Assembly (NCBI GenBank): GCA_030595835.1
Contig: JAUVLG010000005.1
Location: 1-57,336 of the forward strand
Direction of reading: 5' to 3'
Source of the DNA: Candidatus Eiseniibacteriota bacterium
GTDB taxonomy: Bacteria > Joyebacterota > Joyebacteria > Joyebacterales > Joyebacteraceae
Length of the DNA stretch: 57,336 nucleotides
Shown here: in pieces, positions 44,087 through 50,536 of the stretch
Layout: each line of letters opens with the position of its first letter
Position numbering within the stretch: position 1 is the first letter of the stretch
Position numbers and translations under genes: made by a program
Notes under the pieces: generated by a model
Told to the model about the DNA's origin: nothing
The model's database searches: none
What the model saw: only the letters and a program-made list of their open reading frames with translations

Positions 44087-44551
44087 CTACATGCCTATCT
44101 TCTGCAGGAGCAGGATCGTCCCGAGGAGGCCGAGCACGGCATAGGTCTCCACGACGATCGCGAAGATCATACCCTTGCCCATCTCGTCGGGCCGCTTGGC
44201 GACCAGTCCGCACGCGGCGCCTGCGACCTTGCCCTGCGCAATCCCGGACGTGAGACCGGTGATGGCCAGTGGCGCGCACGCGAAGAGCACCTGCCAGCCC
44301 TGTCCGGCCGTCATCGCCGTGAGGCCCAGCTCGGTCATCTTGTTGAGCGCGAGAAAGAGGCCAACGATGCCATAGATGCCCTGGGTGCCGGGAAGCGCCT
44401 GGAGAAGAAGCAACCGCCCGAACTTCTCTGGGTCTTCCGCAACGACTCCTGAGCCCGCCTGGCCGGCGATCCCAGTACCTAAGGCCGAGCCGGTGCCCGC
44501 GAGACCGGCGGCCAGTGCCGCGCCCGCCAATCCCAGCATCAGTCCGTCCAT
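44087..44551 (-). CDS. ntpK: V-type ATPase rotor subunit K (16-kDa type proteolipid)
   Basis: A four-helix proteolipid of 154 residues that forms the membrane rotor ring. Two hairpins are visible: residues 4-70 and 78-154. The ion site residues can be placed: LPGTQG at 53-58 gives Leu53, Thr56 and Gln57; GIAQGK gives Gln106; VVETYA gives Glu135. The same five residues coordinate sodium in Enterococcus hirae NtpK. There is one carboxylate per four helices; helix 2 has none. The ATG at 44551 has AAGGAG eight bases upstream; the 30 codons open before it would lead to an unlikely basic extension. It lies between subunits I and E. Confidence 0.95.
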   Translation of the reverse strand: MDGLMLGLAGAALAAGLAGTGSALGTGIAGQAGSGVVAEDPEKFGRLLLLQALPGTQGIYGIVGLFLALNKMTELGLTAMTAGQGWQVLFACAPLAITGLTSGIAQGKVAGAACGLVAKRPDEMGKGMIFAIVVETYAVLGLLGTILLLQKIGM

Positions 44552-44658
44552 ACCAGAACTCCTTCCTTGTGATTCCCGTCTTCCGTTCTTCCGTCTTCCT
44601 GTCAGTAACACTGCTCGTCCGAGCCTCACGCTCTGTGTCACGATGGGCCCGGTCGCTG

Positions 44659-46626
44659 CTATCTCCTTGTCACGGAGTACCGCTTCTCAACCCTGAACGG
44701 CTGGAACGCGCTCCCGCCGCCGGTGAAGAACTTCGAGAAGAACTCCAGATACTGAAGCCGCGCCGAGTGGACGAAGGCCCCGAGGCAGTTGACGGCCAAG
44801 TTGAACAAGTGGCCTCCGATGAGCACGAGGACGACCGCGATCGGCCCCACGATGGGGATGTCGCCCGCCATCTGCGCAACGCCGTTGATGGCCATGCCGA
44901 TCGCGCCGGTCGCAAGACCCAGCGCCAGGAGCCGCGCGTACGACAGCACGTCGCCGAAGTAGCCAACGACATCGTAGAGCTTGAGCACGCCGCCCAGGAT
45001 CTTCATGACCGGGTTCGGGTTCTTGCGTGCGCCGGTGAGAACCACGATAGCGGCTGTCACCATTGAACCTTTCCCGGCGATCGCCGTCACGCCCGCCGGC
45101 ACGCTGCCTCCCAGAATGAAACTGTATCCGAGCGGAACAAGGAAGGCCAAGAAGAACACCCAGAGCAACTGGTCGAGAATGCCGTCCAGCCAGCGTCCTT
45201 CTCTGATATTGGCGACCATCTTTATGAGGAGTCCCGTCACGATCTGGATAATGCCCAGAATGAAGACCACATTGAGCATCTTCATCGGCTCCTGGAGCGG
45301 GTTCATGACGATGACGCTCCGCAGCCAACCGGGCATGATGGACGGATCGATACCGAACCAACCGCCCGTGACGGCGCCCACCACCGCCGTCGAGATGCCA
45401 CCCATCGTGAGGAGCTTCATCAACTGGCGTCCGCCGCCAGGCTGCATCTTCGTCATCAGGAAGAACGACACCGCTGCCAGAGTGATGCCGTAGCCCCCGT
45501 CGCTGACGCACAGCCCGAAGAAGACGATGAAGAACGGGGCAAGGAGCGGCGTGGGGTCTCGTTCCGAGTACGCCGGTCTGCCGTACAGCGTAGTGACGAA
45601 CTCGAAGGGGTTGATCGCGCTCGGATTATGAAGGTCGACGGGAACATTCTCACCCTTCTCCGGGTCGCGGCTCGAGACCTCAACCTCAGGGGCTATCTCG
45701 GCGATACTGGCGCGGACGGCCTCCTCGTCCCTCCCCCGAACCCAACCCTCCACAAGAAACGTCTCGCGCGTCGCGCCGAATCTCTCCTCCGCGATCTTCT
45801 TCGCCAGCGTCTCCGCGCCCTCGTCGAGAACAATGAGGACCGTGCGGTGTTCGCGCGCCAGCTCGGTGGCCTGTTCCTTCAGCTCTTTGATCCTGGCACG
45901 CAGTCCCTCCGCTTCCTCCAGCAAGGCCGCGGCCGCCACCTCCGGGGTCCCGGTGGCACCGGCCAGGTTCGCCCTTCTGGCGTTGTGTCGCTTCAGGATC
46001 GGCGCGACGGAGGATTCCGCGCTCTTGAGAGAGAACACCGCGAGATACGTGGACGACCCGGCCTTCGATACTTCGACCAGGTCCGACTCGGTCGTCGCCA
46101 GGGCAAGTTCCGAGGTGAGGTCCGCGACGCTCGACGACTCGACCGTCACGAGCGCAATGCTGACAAGTCGAGTGTCCGTGAGTTTCTCGACGCCGGCCTC
46201 TATGCCCGCCCAGTGCGTCAGTTCCGCCGCCAGCGACTGCTTGCGACCTATCTCCGCCTCGGCGCCGCGCATGGCGCCCTCGAGCTCGATGATCTGCTCG
46301 TACCAGCCGTCGAGGTCGAAGCCCTCGAGGATGGCCGCCAGCTCAGCAGGCTCGACCACGACACGTGGGTTGAACATCGTGTCGAGTGTCTTCTTCTCTT
46401 TGGGAATGTAGGGCTTGAGGAAGTTCCTGAGGTGCTCAAGCTTGCCCAGTCGCGCCTGCAGGTCGCGCTCGCTCTCACGACGCGCCTCTTCGTCCGGACC
46501 TTGCTCGAACTCGATGGATGGCTCCGTGATGTGGAGCGCGCCTCCCTCTCGGAGGGTGGAGACCATCTCGTCCTTTGCGCCCTTGTGGGCCAGGATCTGG
46601 ATCTTCCTCATCGGGCTGACAGCCAT
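44659..46626 (-). CDS. ntpI: V-type ATPase subunit I (a-subunit)
   Basis: The static membrane subunit that carries the ion half-channels, 655 residues. The N-terminal part (about 1-340) is cytoplasmic with coiled coils (IKELKEQATELAREHRTVLI). The C-terminal part has several membrane helices: LAPFFIVFFGLCVSDGGYG, LRSVIVMNPLQEP, VVFILGIIQIVTGLLIK and VLSYARLLALGLATGAIGMA. The last contains the conserved Arg of SYARL needed for ion transfer to the rotor Glu. It ends in VEKRYSVTRR. It follows subunit G by six bases and precedes the proteolipid, as expected. Confidence 0.95.
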   Translation of the reverse strand: MAVSPMRKIQILAHKGAKDEMVSTLREGGALHITEPSIEFEQGPDEEARRESERDLQARLGKLEHLRNFLKPYIPKEKKTLDTMFNPRVVVEPAELAAILEGFDLDGWYEQIIELEGAMRGAEAEIGRKQSLAAELTHWAGIEAGVEKLTDTRLVSIALVTVESSSVADLTSELALATTESDLVEVSKAGSSTYLAVFSLKSAESSVAPILKRHNARRANLAGATGTPEVAAAALLEEAEGLRARIKELKEQATELAREHRTVLIVLDEGAETLAKKIAEERFGATRETFLVEGWVRGRDEEAVRASIAEIAPEVEVSSRDPEKGENVPVDLHNPSAINPFEFVTTLYGRPAYSERDPTPLLAPFFIVFFGLCVSDGGYGITLAAVSFFLMTKMQPGGGRQLMKLLTMGGISTAVVGAVTGGWFGIDPSIMPGWLRSVIVMNPLQEPMKMLNVVFILGIIQIVTGLLIKMVANIREGRWLDGILDQLLWVFFLAFLVPLGYSFILGGSVPAGVTAIAGKGSMVTAAIVVLTGARKNPNPVMKILGGVLKLYDVVGYFGDVLSYARLLALGLATGAIGMAINGVAQMAGDIPIVGPIAVVLVLIGGHLFNLAVNCLGAFVHSARLQYLEFFSKFFTGGGSAFQPFRVEKRYSVTRR

Positions 46627-46632
46627 CCGATG

Positions 46633-46965
46633 CTACCCCCGGGTTGCGTCTGCTGCAGCCGTGATGAGTTCGAGTACCCTCTTGATGCCGTCCTCTACGC
46701 GCCGCTCTGCGCTCGCGCGCACGCTTTCAACGCTCGATCTGCTCTCCGTGATGAGCTTCTCCGCGTCACCCTCGGCTTCCTTCGCGGCCGCAGCCCGCAG
46801 CACCTTCTCCTCCTGCCATGCCGCCTTCCGCGTCTCATCGAGGGAACGCTCCGCGGCGGCGTGCCCCTCAGCGATCAACGCCTTCCCTTGCGCCCGCGCC
46901 TCTCGCTCGAGTTCCTCGGCATCCCGCTCGGCGCTTCTGATCCGTTCAATGGCTTCTGCTACCAC
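46633..46965 (-). CDS. ntpG: V-type ATPase subunit G/H (peripheral stalk)
   Basis: A 110-residue helical protein, the first gene of the operon. It is almost entirely a charged coiled coil with RSAERDAEELEREARAQGK, KAAWQEEKVLRAAAAKEAEG and VRASAERRVEDGIKRVL, as in the AhaH/NtpG stalk subunits. The start is the GTG at 46965, preceded by GGAGG; the frame remains open further left to 47118, but that part is proline- and glycine-rich and unlike the family. Assignment rests on coiled-coil pattern, size and operon position. Confidence 0.85.
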   Translation of the reverse strand: MVAEAIERIRSAERDAEELEREARAQGKALIAEGHAAAERSLDETRKAAWQEEKVLRAAAAKEAEGDAEKLITESRSSVESVRASAERRVEDGIKRVLELITAAADATRG

Positions 46966-47318
46966 CGCGCCCTCCACCGGCCCGTGGTGCCGGGCCCCAC
47001 CTGCGGGACGACCGTCTCGGCCAGGACTACTGCACTGCTTCTCCACCGGAGACGCTACGCCTATCCGCCGCCACTTCTCTGCTCGACGACCAACTCCAAC
47101 TTCGCGTCGCGTGCGCACTTGGCCGACTCACCACGCAAACGACAGGCTCGAAATCCGGTGGATAACCCGATTTCGGCGTGGCCGCCTCAAATGTCTAACT
47201 TGTTATAGTATCAGGAGTTGTGCTCTACAGGAGTCACTATGCACAGTTGTCCACAAAGCACCCCGCGCCCGGGGCTCCCAGGCACGTGCAGTTCGCGATG
47301 CCGCCCTCCGTCCCCAGC
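46966..47318. other. 353-base gap upstream of the V-ATPase operon
   Basis: No gene was recognised. The gap holds a possible -10 element (TATAAC on the minus strand near 47204-47209) without a clear -35. It also has a DnaA-box-like TTATCCACC (47157-47165, minus strand), a TTGTCCACA at 47247-47255 and a 7-bp inverted repeat around the first box (47149-47155 / 47169-47175). It must contain the promoter of the V-ATPase operon, but I cannot place it with confidence. Confidence 0.5.
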
Positions 47319-47759
47319 CTACAGGTCGGCGTCCTCGTACTCCTCTTCCTCCACGGCCACGTCGTCCAGAGCCGGCTCAGACTCGCCTCGCCTCAGCACG
47401 GGCGGGTCGATCACGTCTCCCATCTGACAGTTGCCCTGGAACACCACGCCGTCCTCGATTACGAGTCCGCGCGTCTTGATGTCGCCCAGAAGCTGAGAGC
47501 CGCGCTGCAGTTCGATCTTCCCGGACGCGAACACGTTGCCGTACATCCTGCCACCGATCACGGCGTTGGCGACCGTTGCGTCGCCATCGATCTTCCCGTT
47601 CTCACCAATGACCAGCGTGTCGGCCGCGTCAATCGTCCCCTCGAACGCACCGTCAACCTGGATGCTGCCTTCGACCTTCAGGTCGCCTTTGAGGACCGTT
47701 CCCTCACCGATAATCGTGTTCACGTCGATCGCAGTCCTTTCCTCGTCCCTAGCGAACAT
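47319..47759 (-). CDS. Bactofilin
   Basis: A 146-residue bactofilin (DUF583), a cytoskeletal protein that polymerises into filaments through a right-handed beta-helix. Successive short strands are visible: TVLKGDLKVEGSIQVDGAFE, TIDAADTLVIGENGKIDG, ATVANAVIGGRMYGNV, IELQRGSQLLGDIKTRGLVI and VVFQGNC. Both ends are disordered and acidic at the C-terminus (EPALDDVAVEEEEYEDADL). The start is ATG 47759 with GGGGGAA four bases before it; codons upstream are not part of it. It has its own promoter (47840-47868) and is the neighbour of parB. In several bacteria bactofilins anchor ParA or ParB at defined cell positions, which fits this context. Confidence 0.93.
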   Translation of the reverse strand: MFARDEERTAIDVNTIIGEGTVLKGDLKVEGSIQVDGAFEGTIDAADTLVIGENGKIDGDATVANAVIGGRMYGNVFASGKIELQRGSQLLGDIKTRGLVIEDGVVFQGNCQMGDVIDPPVLRRGESEPALDDVAVEEEEYEDADL

Positions 47760-47839
47760 CCGTTCCCCCTTGATACCCCACCTACGGCTGCTTCCCACCG
47801 CACCCGCGAGCATCAGATTCGTTTGCAATCGAACGCCGC

Positions 47840-47868
47840 AAGTTAGCAGACGACCCCGGGTGAGTCAA
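47840..47868 (-). promoter_or_regulatory. Promoter of the bactofilin gene
   Basis: On the minus strand TTGACT (47863-47868) and TAACTT (47840-47845) are 17 bp apart, with TGC before the -10 (extended -10). It lies between the parB stop and the bactofilin start, leaving a leader of about 75 bases. Confidence 0.65.
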
Positions 47869-47909
47869 CACATAACACCCGCCCGACGCGCGGCCGGAAC
47901 ATACTGACA

Positions 47910-48761
47910 CTAGCCCAGCGTCCCCAGCGCTTCGAGGATCCTCTCAAGGTCCTCATCCGAGTAATACTCTATCCTGATCGTCCCCTCGGCCCCGATCTGC
48001 TCTATCCGGACCTGCGTACCCAGCGTTCTCTGCAGCCGCTCCTCCCACTCGCGAAGGACCGGGTCCTCTGTGCGGCGCTTCCGGGTCACTTTCTTGCGCT
48101 GCCTCTTGCCGCGCCCCAGCGCCTCCAGTTCCCGCACGGACAGTCCCCTCGCTGCAGCCTTCCGCGCCCCCGCCAACACGTCCTCCGCCGTTCCGAAGCC
48201 GAGAAGCGCGCGCCCGTGCCCCGCCGAGAGCTCCCCCTCCGACAGCATGCTCTGCACGTCCTGGGGCAACTCCAACAACCGCAGCGCGTTCGCTACCGTG
48301 CTTCTACCTCGCCCTACGCGCTCCGCCACGTCGGCCTGCGTCCCGCCCGACAGCTCCATCAGCGACTGGTACCCCCGCGCCTCATCGATCGGATTGAGAT
48401 CCTCCCGCTGGAGGTTCTCGACCATGGCCAGCTCAAGCGCCCCGGTCTCACCCACGTCTCGGACGATCGTCGGAATGACCTCGAGTCCGGCCAGGCGCGC
48501 CGCGCGCAACCGTCGCTCCCCCGCGACCAGCTGATAGACGCCCGTCGGGAGCTGCCGAACGATCACTGGCTGCACGACGCCGTACCTGCGTATCGACCCC
48601 GCGAGTTCTTCGATCGTGTCCTCATCGAACCGCGATCGCGGCTGTTCCTCGTTCCGCCTGATCTCGCCGATGGGCAGCTCGCGCACCAGCCCGCCCGCTG
48701 CCTCGCTGGGGGCCTCTGGTATCAGAGCCTCGAGTCCCTTGCCGAGAGCCTTCCGGTTCAT
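47910..48761 (-). CDS. parB: Chromosome-partitioning protein ParB
   Basis: ParB binds parS sites, slides along DNA as a CTP-dependent clamp and helps segregate the origin region. The 283-residue protein begins MNRKALGKGLEALIPE, which is the ParA-contacting N-terminus. The CTP-binding ParB/Srx domain follows (LPIGEIRRNEEQPR, VVQPVIVRQ, LVAGERRLRAARLAGL, MVENLQREDLNPIDEARGY). A helix-turn-helix (TQADVAERVGRGRSTVANALRLL) is next, then a C-terminal dimerisation domain. The start is ATG 48761 with GGAGGG eight bases upstream. It follows parA by 40 bases. Matching parS sites lie at 49777-49792 and 49826-49841. Confidence 0.97.
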   Translation of the reverse strand: MNRKALGKGLEALIPEAPSEAAGGLVRELPIGEIRRNEEQPRSRFDEDTIEELAGSIRRYGVVQPVIVRQLPTGVYQLVAGERRLRAARLAGLEVIPTIVRDVGETGALELAMVENLQREDLNPIDEARGYQSLMELSGGTQADVAERVGRGRSTVANALRLLELPQDVQSMLSEGELSAGHGRALLGFGTAEDVLAGARKAAARGLSVRELEALGRGKRQRKKVTRKRRTEDPVLREWEERLQRTLGTQVRIEQIGAEGTIRIEYYSDEDLERILEALGTLG

Positions 48762-48801
48762 CTCAGTCTCCCTCCTGATCTCCACTGCGGCCCGTCGCGT
48801 C

Positions 48802-49608
48802 TCACTGCCGTCCCTCGGCCGCGGTCTCCACTGGCTCTGCGGTCGCTCTGTCAAACATCAGCTCCTTCGCCAGCTGAATGTAGCTCTCGGAGCCCGCTGA
48901 GAGTATGTCGTAAAGGATAATCGGTTGACCAAAACTCGGCGCTTCTCCCAGCCTTACGTTTCTGGGGATCATCGCTTGGTAAACCCTATCGCCGAAGTAG
49001 CGCCGCGCCTCGTCCGCTACCTGCCGCGCCAGGTTCAGGCGCCCGTCGTACATTGTCAGGAGAATACCCTCGATCCTGAGTGACGAGTTGAGGTTCCGTT
49101 GAACCAGGCGGATGCTGTTGAGGAGCTGGCCGAGGCCCTCGAGCGCGTAGTACTCGCACTGGATGGGGACGATCACGCTGTCGGCCGCGGTCAGCGTGTT
49201 GACCGTGAGCAGGCCGAGCGACGGGGGACAATCGATGAAGATGTAGTGGTAATCGTTGCGGATGGATTCGAGAGCCCGCTTGAGGCGTGTCTCGCGCGCC
49301 ATGACATTGACGAGCTCGATCTCAGCGCCTATGAGGCGCTGATGCGACGGAAGAACATGCAGAAAGGGGAGGTTGGGAGCCGGCAGAATAGCCTCGCTGA
49401 TGTCCTCTTCTCCGATGAGGACCTCGTAGATGCTGCTATGCACGTCGTCCTTCGAGATGCCCAAGCCGCTCGTTGCGTTGGCCTGAGGGTCGATATCAAT
49501 CAGCAGCGTGGGGCGCTCTGCCACAGCTGTACATGCTGAGAGATTGACAGCCGTGGTGGTCTTCCCGACGCCGCCTTTCTGGTTCGCAATGGCTATGATC
49601 CGACCCAT
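48802..49608 (-). CDS. parA: Chromosome-partitioning ATPase ParA (Soj)
   Basis: ParA is a deviant-Walker ATPase that moves ParB-bound origins over the nucleoid. The N-terminus MGRIIAIANQKGGVGKTTTAVNLSA contains the deviant Walker A with both lysines (given here as the family motif; the key part is KGGVGKTT). DIDPQANATSGLG and FIDCPPSLGLLTVNTL follow. With 268 residues it is the short chromosomal type without an N-terminal DNA-binding domain. The promoter TTGACA-16-TATTCT (49680-49707) lies upstream. DnaA boxes sit on both sides of this promoter, which suggests coupling of parAB expression to replication initiation. Confidence 0.97.
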   Translation of the reverse strand: MGRIIAIANQKGGVGKTTTAVNLSACTAVAERPTLLIDIDPQANATSGLGISKDDVHSSIYEVLIGEEDISEAILPAPNLPFLHVLPSHQRLIGAEIELVNVMARETRLKRALESIRNDYHYIFIDCPPSLGLLTVNTLTAADSVIVPIQCEYYALEGLGQLLNSIRLVQRNLNSSLRIEGILLTMYDGRLNLARQVADEARRYFGDRVYQAMIPRNVRLGEAPSFGQPIILYDILSAGSESYIQLAKELMFDRATAEPVETAAEGRQ

Positions 49609-49620
49609 GAGTACCCCGTA

Positions 49621-49629
49621 TGTGGATAA
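49621..49629 (-). promoter_or_regulatory. DnaA box (perfect, TTATCCACA on the minus strand)
   Basis: A full match to the strict DnaA consensus, located 13 bases upstream of the parA start codon and downstream of the predicted parA transcription start. Confidence 0.65.
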
Positions 49630-49679
49630 GGTTCGTCCGTCAACGAGCTGTCGACCAAGGATATTGGGAAGATCTTAGA

Positions 49680-49707
49680 AGAATACAACCAACGGGATTC
49701 ATGTCAA
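49680..49707 (-). promoter_or_regulatory. Promoter of parAB
   Basis: On the minus strand a perfect TTGACA (49702-49707) and TATTCT (49680-49685) are 16 bp apart. The predicted start is about 49673, with a leader of about 65 bases that includes a DnaA box. Confidence 0.7.
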
Positions 49708-49731
49708 GCGGAAACTTGGGAGTAGTGTGAG

Positions 49732-49740
49732 TTATCCACA
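49732..49740 (+). promoter_or_regulatory. DnaA box (perfect, TTATCCACA)
   Basis: A full match to the strict DnaA consensus, 25 bases upstream of the parA -35 box and 36 bases before the parS site. Confidence 0.65.
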
Positions 49741-49776
49741 GCTTTTTCTTGGGGGTCAGCGGAGGGCTGTCTGGTG

Positions 49777-49792
49777 TGTTTCACGTGAAACA
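49777..49792. promoter_or_regulatory. parS: parS site (perfect match)
   Basis: TGTTTCACGTGAAACA is the 16-bp palindromic parS consensus recognised by ParB. It lies just after the rsmG stop codon on the rsmG side of the parA gap. Confidence 0.95.
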
Positions 49793-49809
49793 TCAGAGGT
49801 AGGGCAGCG

Positions 49810-50466
49810 CTATTCGTCCGCCAGATGTTTCACGTGAAACTCGACGAACGTCGTCGCCCGATCGAGCCCTGGCAGCGCCACTGCCTCAGTGCGTATGATC
49901 TCAGCTCTCTCCTGGGCCGCGATCCCCCGCGCCTGCTCTACCTCATCTGCCCAGCGCGGTCCCTTGAAAAGCACGAGCTTGCCCCCTGGAGCAACGAGTC
50001 TCAGGCAAGGTACAAGAACCGCCTTTGTACTCCCCAGCGCTCTGGCCGTCGCCATCTCAAACTGCATACTGCCGTCCAGTTCCTCCAGTCGCCCGTGCAC
50101 GACTGTCACGTTCTCCAAGCCGAGCCGCTTCTTCATATCCTTAAGGAAGACGACCTTGCTCCTCCGGGAATCCACGAGCGTGACGCTTGCCTGTGGCCTC
50201 ATGATTGCCACGACAATACCCGGAAGACCCGCACCGCTGCCGAGGTCTCCAAAACTCCCCTGCCCAGGATCCGCAAACGAGAGCAGCGCCGCCGAGTCCA
50301 CGAAATGCTCGTCCAGCTTGCCCAGCGATCGCCTTGAAACCAGGTTCATGTCCCTTGACGCCCTGAGGATGCCCTGCCCGTAACCCGTGAGCAGTTCTGC
50401 CTGCTCGTCGGACAGCTGGCCCCCCACGCTCTCGATTGCCGCGCGTGGAAGGGAGAAGTCCACCAT
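49810..50466 (-). CDS. rsmG: 16S rRNA guanine(527)-N7 methyltransferase RsmG (GidB)
   Basis: RsmG methylates G527 of 16S rRNA; its loss gives low-level streptomycin resistance in many bacteria. The SAM-binding motif is FGDLGSGAGLPGIVVAI, preceded by NLVSRRSLGKLDEHFVDSAA and followed by VTLVDSRRSKVVFLKDM and ATARALGSTKAVL. The 218-residue length is usual. The last codons (VEFHVKHLADE) contain a second parS palindrome at 49826-49841. The gap to mnmG is 70 bases; a one-mismatch DnaA box overlaps the region before the start codon. The mnmE-mnmG-rsmG-parA-parB order is typical of origin-proximal regions. Confidence 0.96.
   Translation of the reverse strand: MVDFSLPRAAIESVGGQLSDEQAELLTGYGQGILRASRDMNLVSRRSLGKLDEHFVDSAALLSFADPGQGSFGDLGSGAGLPGIVVAIMRPQASVTLVDSRRSKVVFLKDMKKRLGLENVTVVHGRLEELDGSMQFEMATARALGSTKAVLVPCLRLVAPGGKLVLFKGPRWADEVEQARGIAAQERAEIIRTEAVALPGLDRATTFVEFHVKHLADE
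49826..49841. promoter_or_regulatory. parS: Second parS site inside rsmG
   Basis: TGTTTCACGTGAAACT matches 15 of 16 parS positions. It lies in the coding sequence for Phe-His-Val-Lys near the C-terminus of RsmG, 33 bp before the first parS. Two close sites should help ParB nucleate. Confidence 0.85.
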
Positions 50467-50467
50467 T

Positions 50468-50476
50468 TATCCACTC
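50468..50476 (+). promoter_or_regulatory. DnaA-box-like site
   Basis: TTATCCACT matches eight of nine consensus positions. It lies two bases before the rsmG start codon on the complementary strand, so its role may be incidental. Confidence 0.35.
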
Positions 50477-50536
50477 CTGCTCTCAATTGAGAATGCGCAT
50501 GATCACTACGCGTGCTACAGCCACCCTCGCCACCGC

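Larger units (their letters stand above)
49609..49809. other. Gap with DnaA boxes, parS and parA promoter (candidate origin element)
   Basis: This 201-base gap between parA and rsmG is richer in A and T than its surroundings. It holds two perfect 9-mer DnaA boxes, TGTGGATAA at 49621-49629 and TTATCCACA at 49732-49740, the parA promoter between them and a perfect parS at 49777-49792. A third box with one mismatch (TTATCCACT) is at 50468-50476. Two perfect boxes are few for a complete oriC, so this may be a DnaA-controlled parAB promoter while the true origin lies next to dnaA beyond the right edge. Confidence 0.45.

Noticed and set aside
45628-47208. A 526-codon open frame on the plus strand over V-ATPase subunits I and G
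   Set aside because: Antisense shadow of subunit I and G genes; composition is abnormal and no motif is visible.
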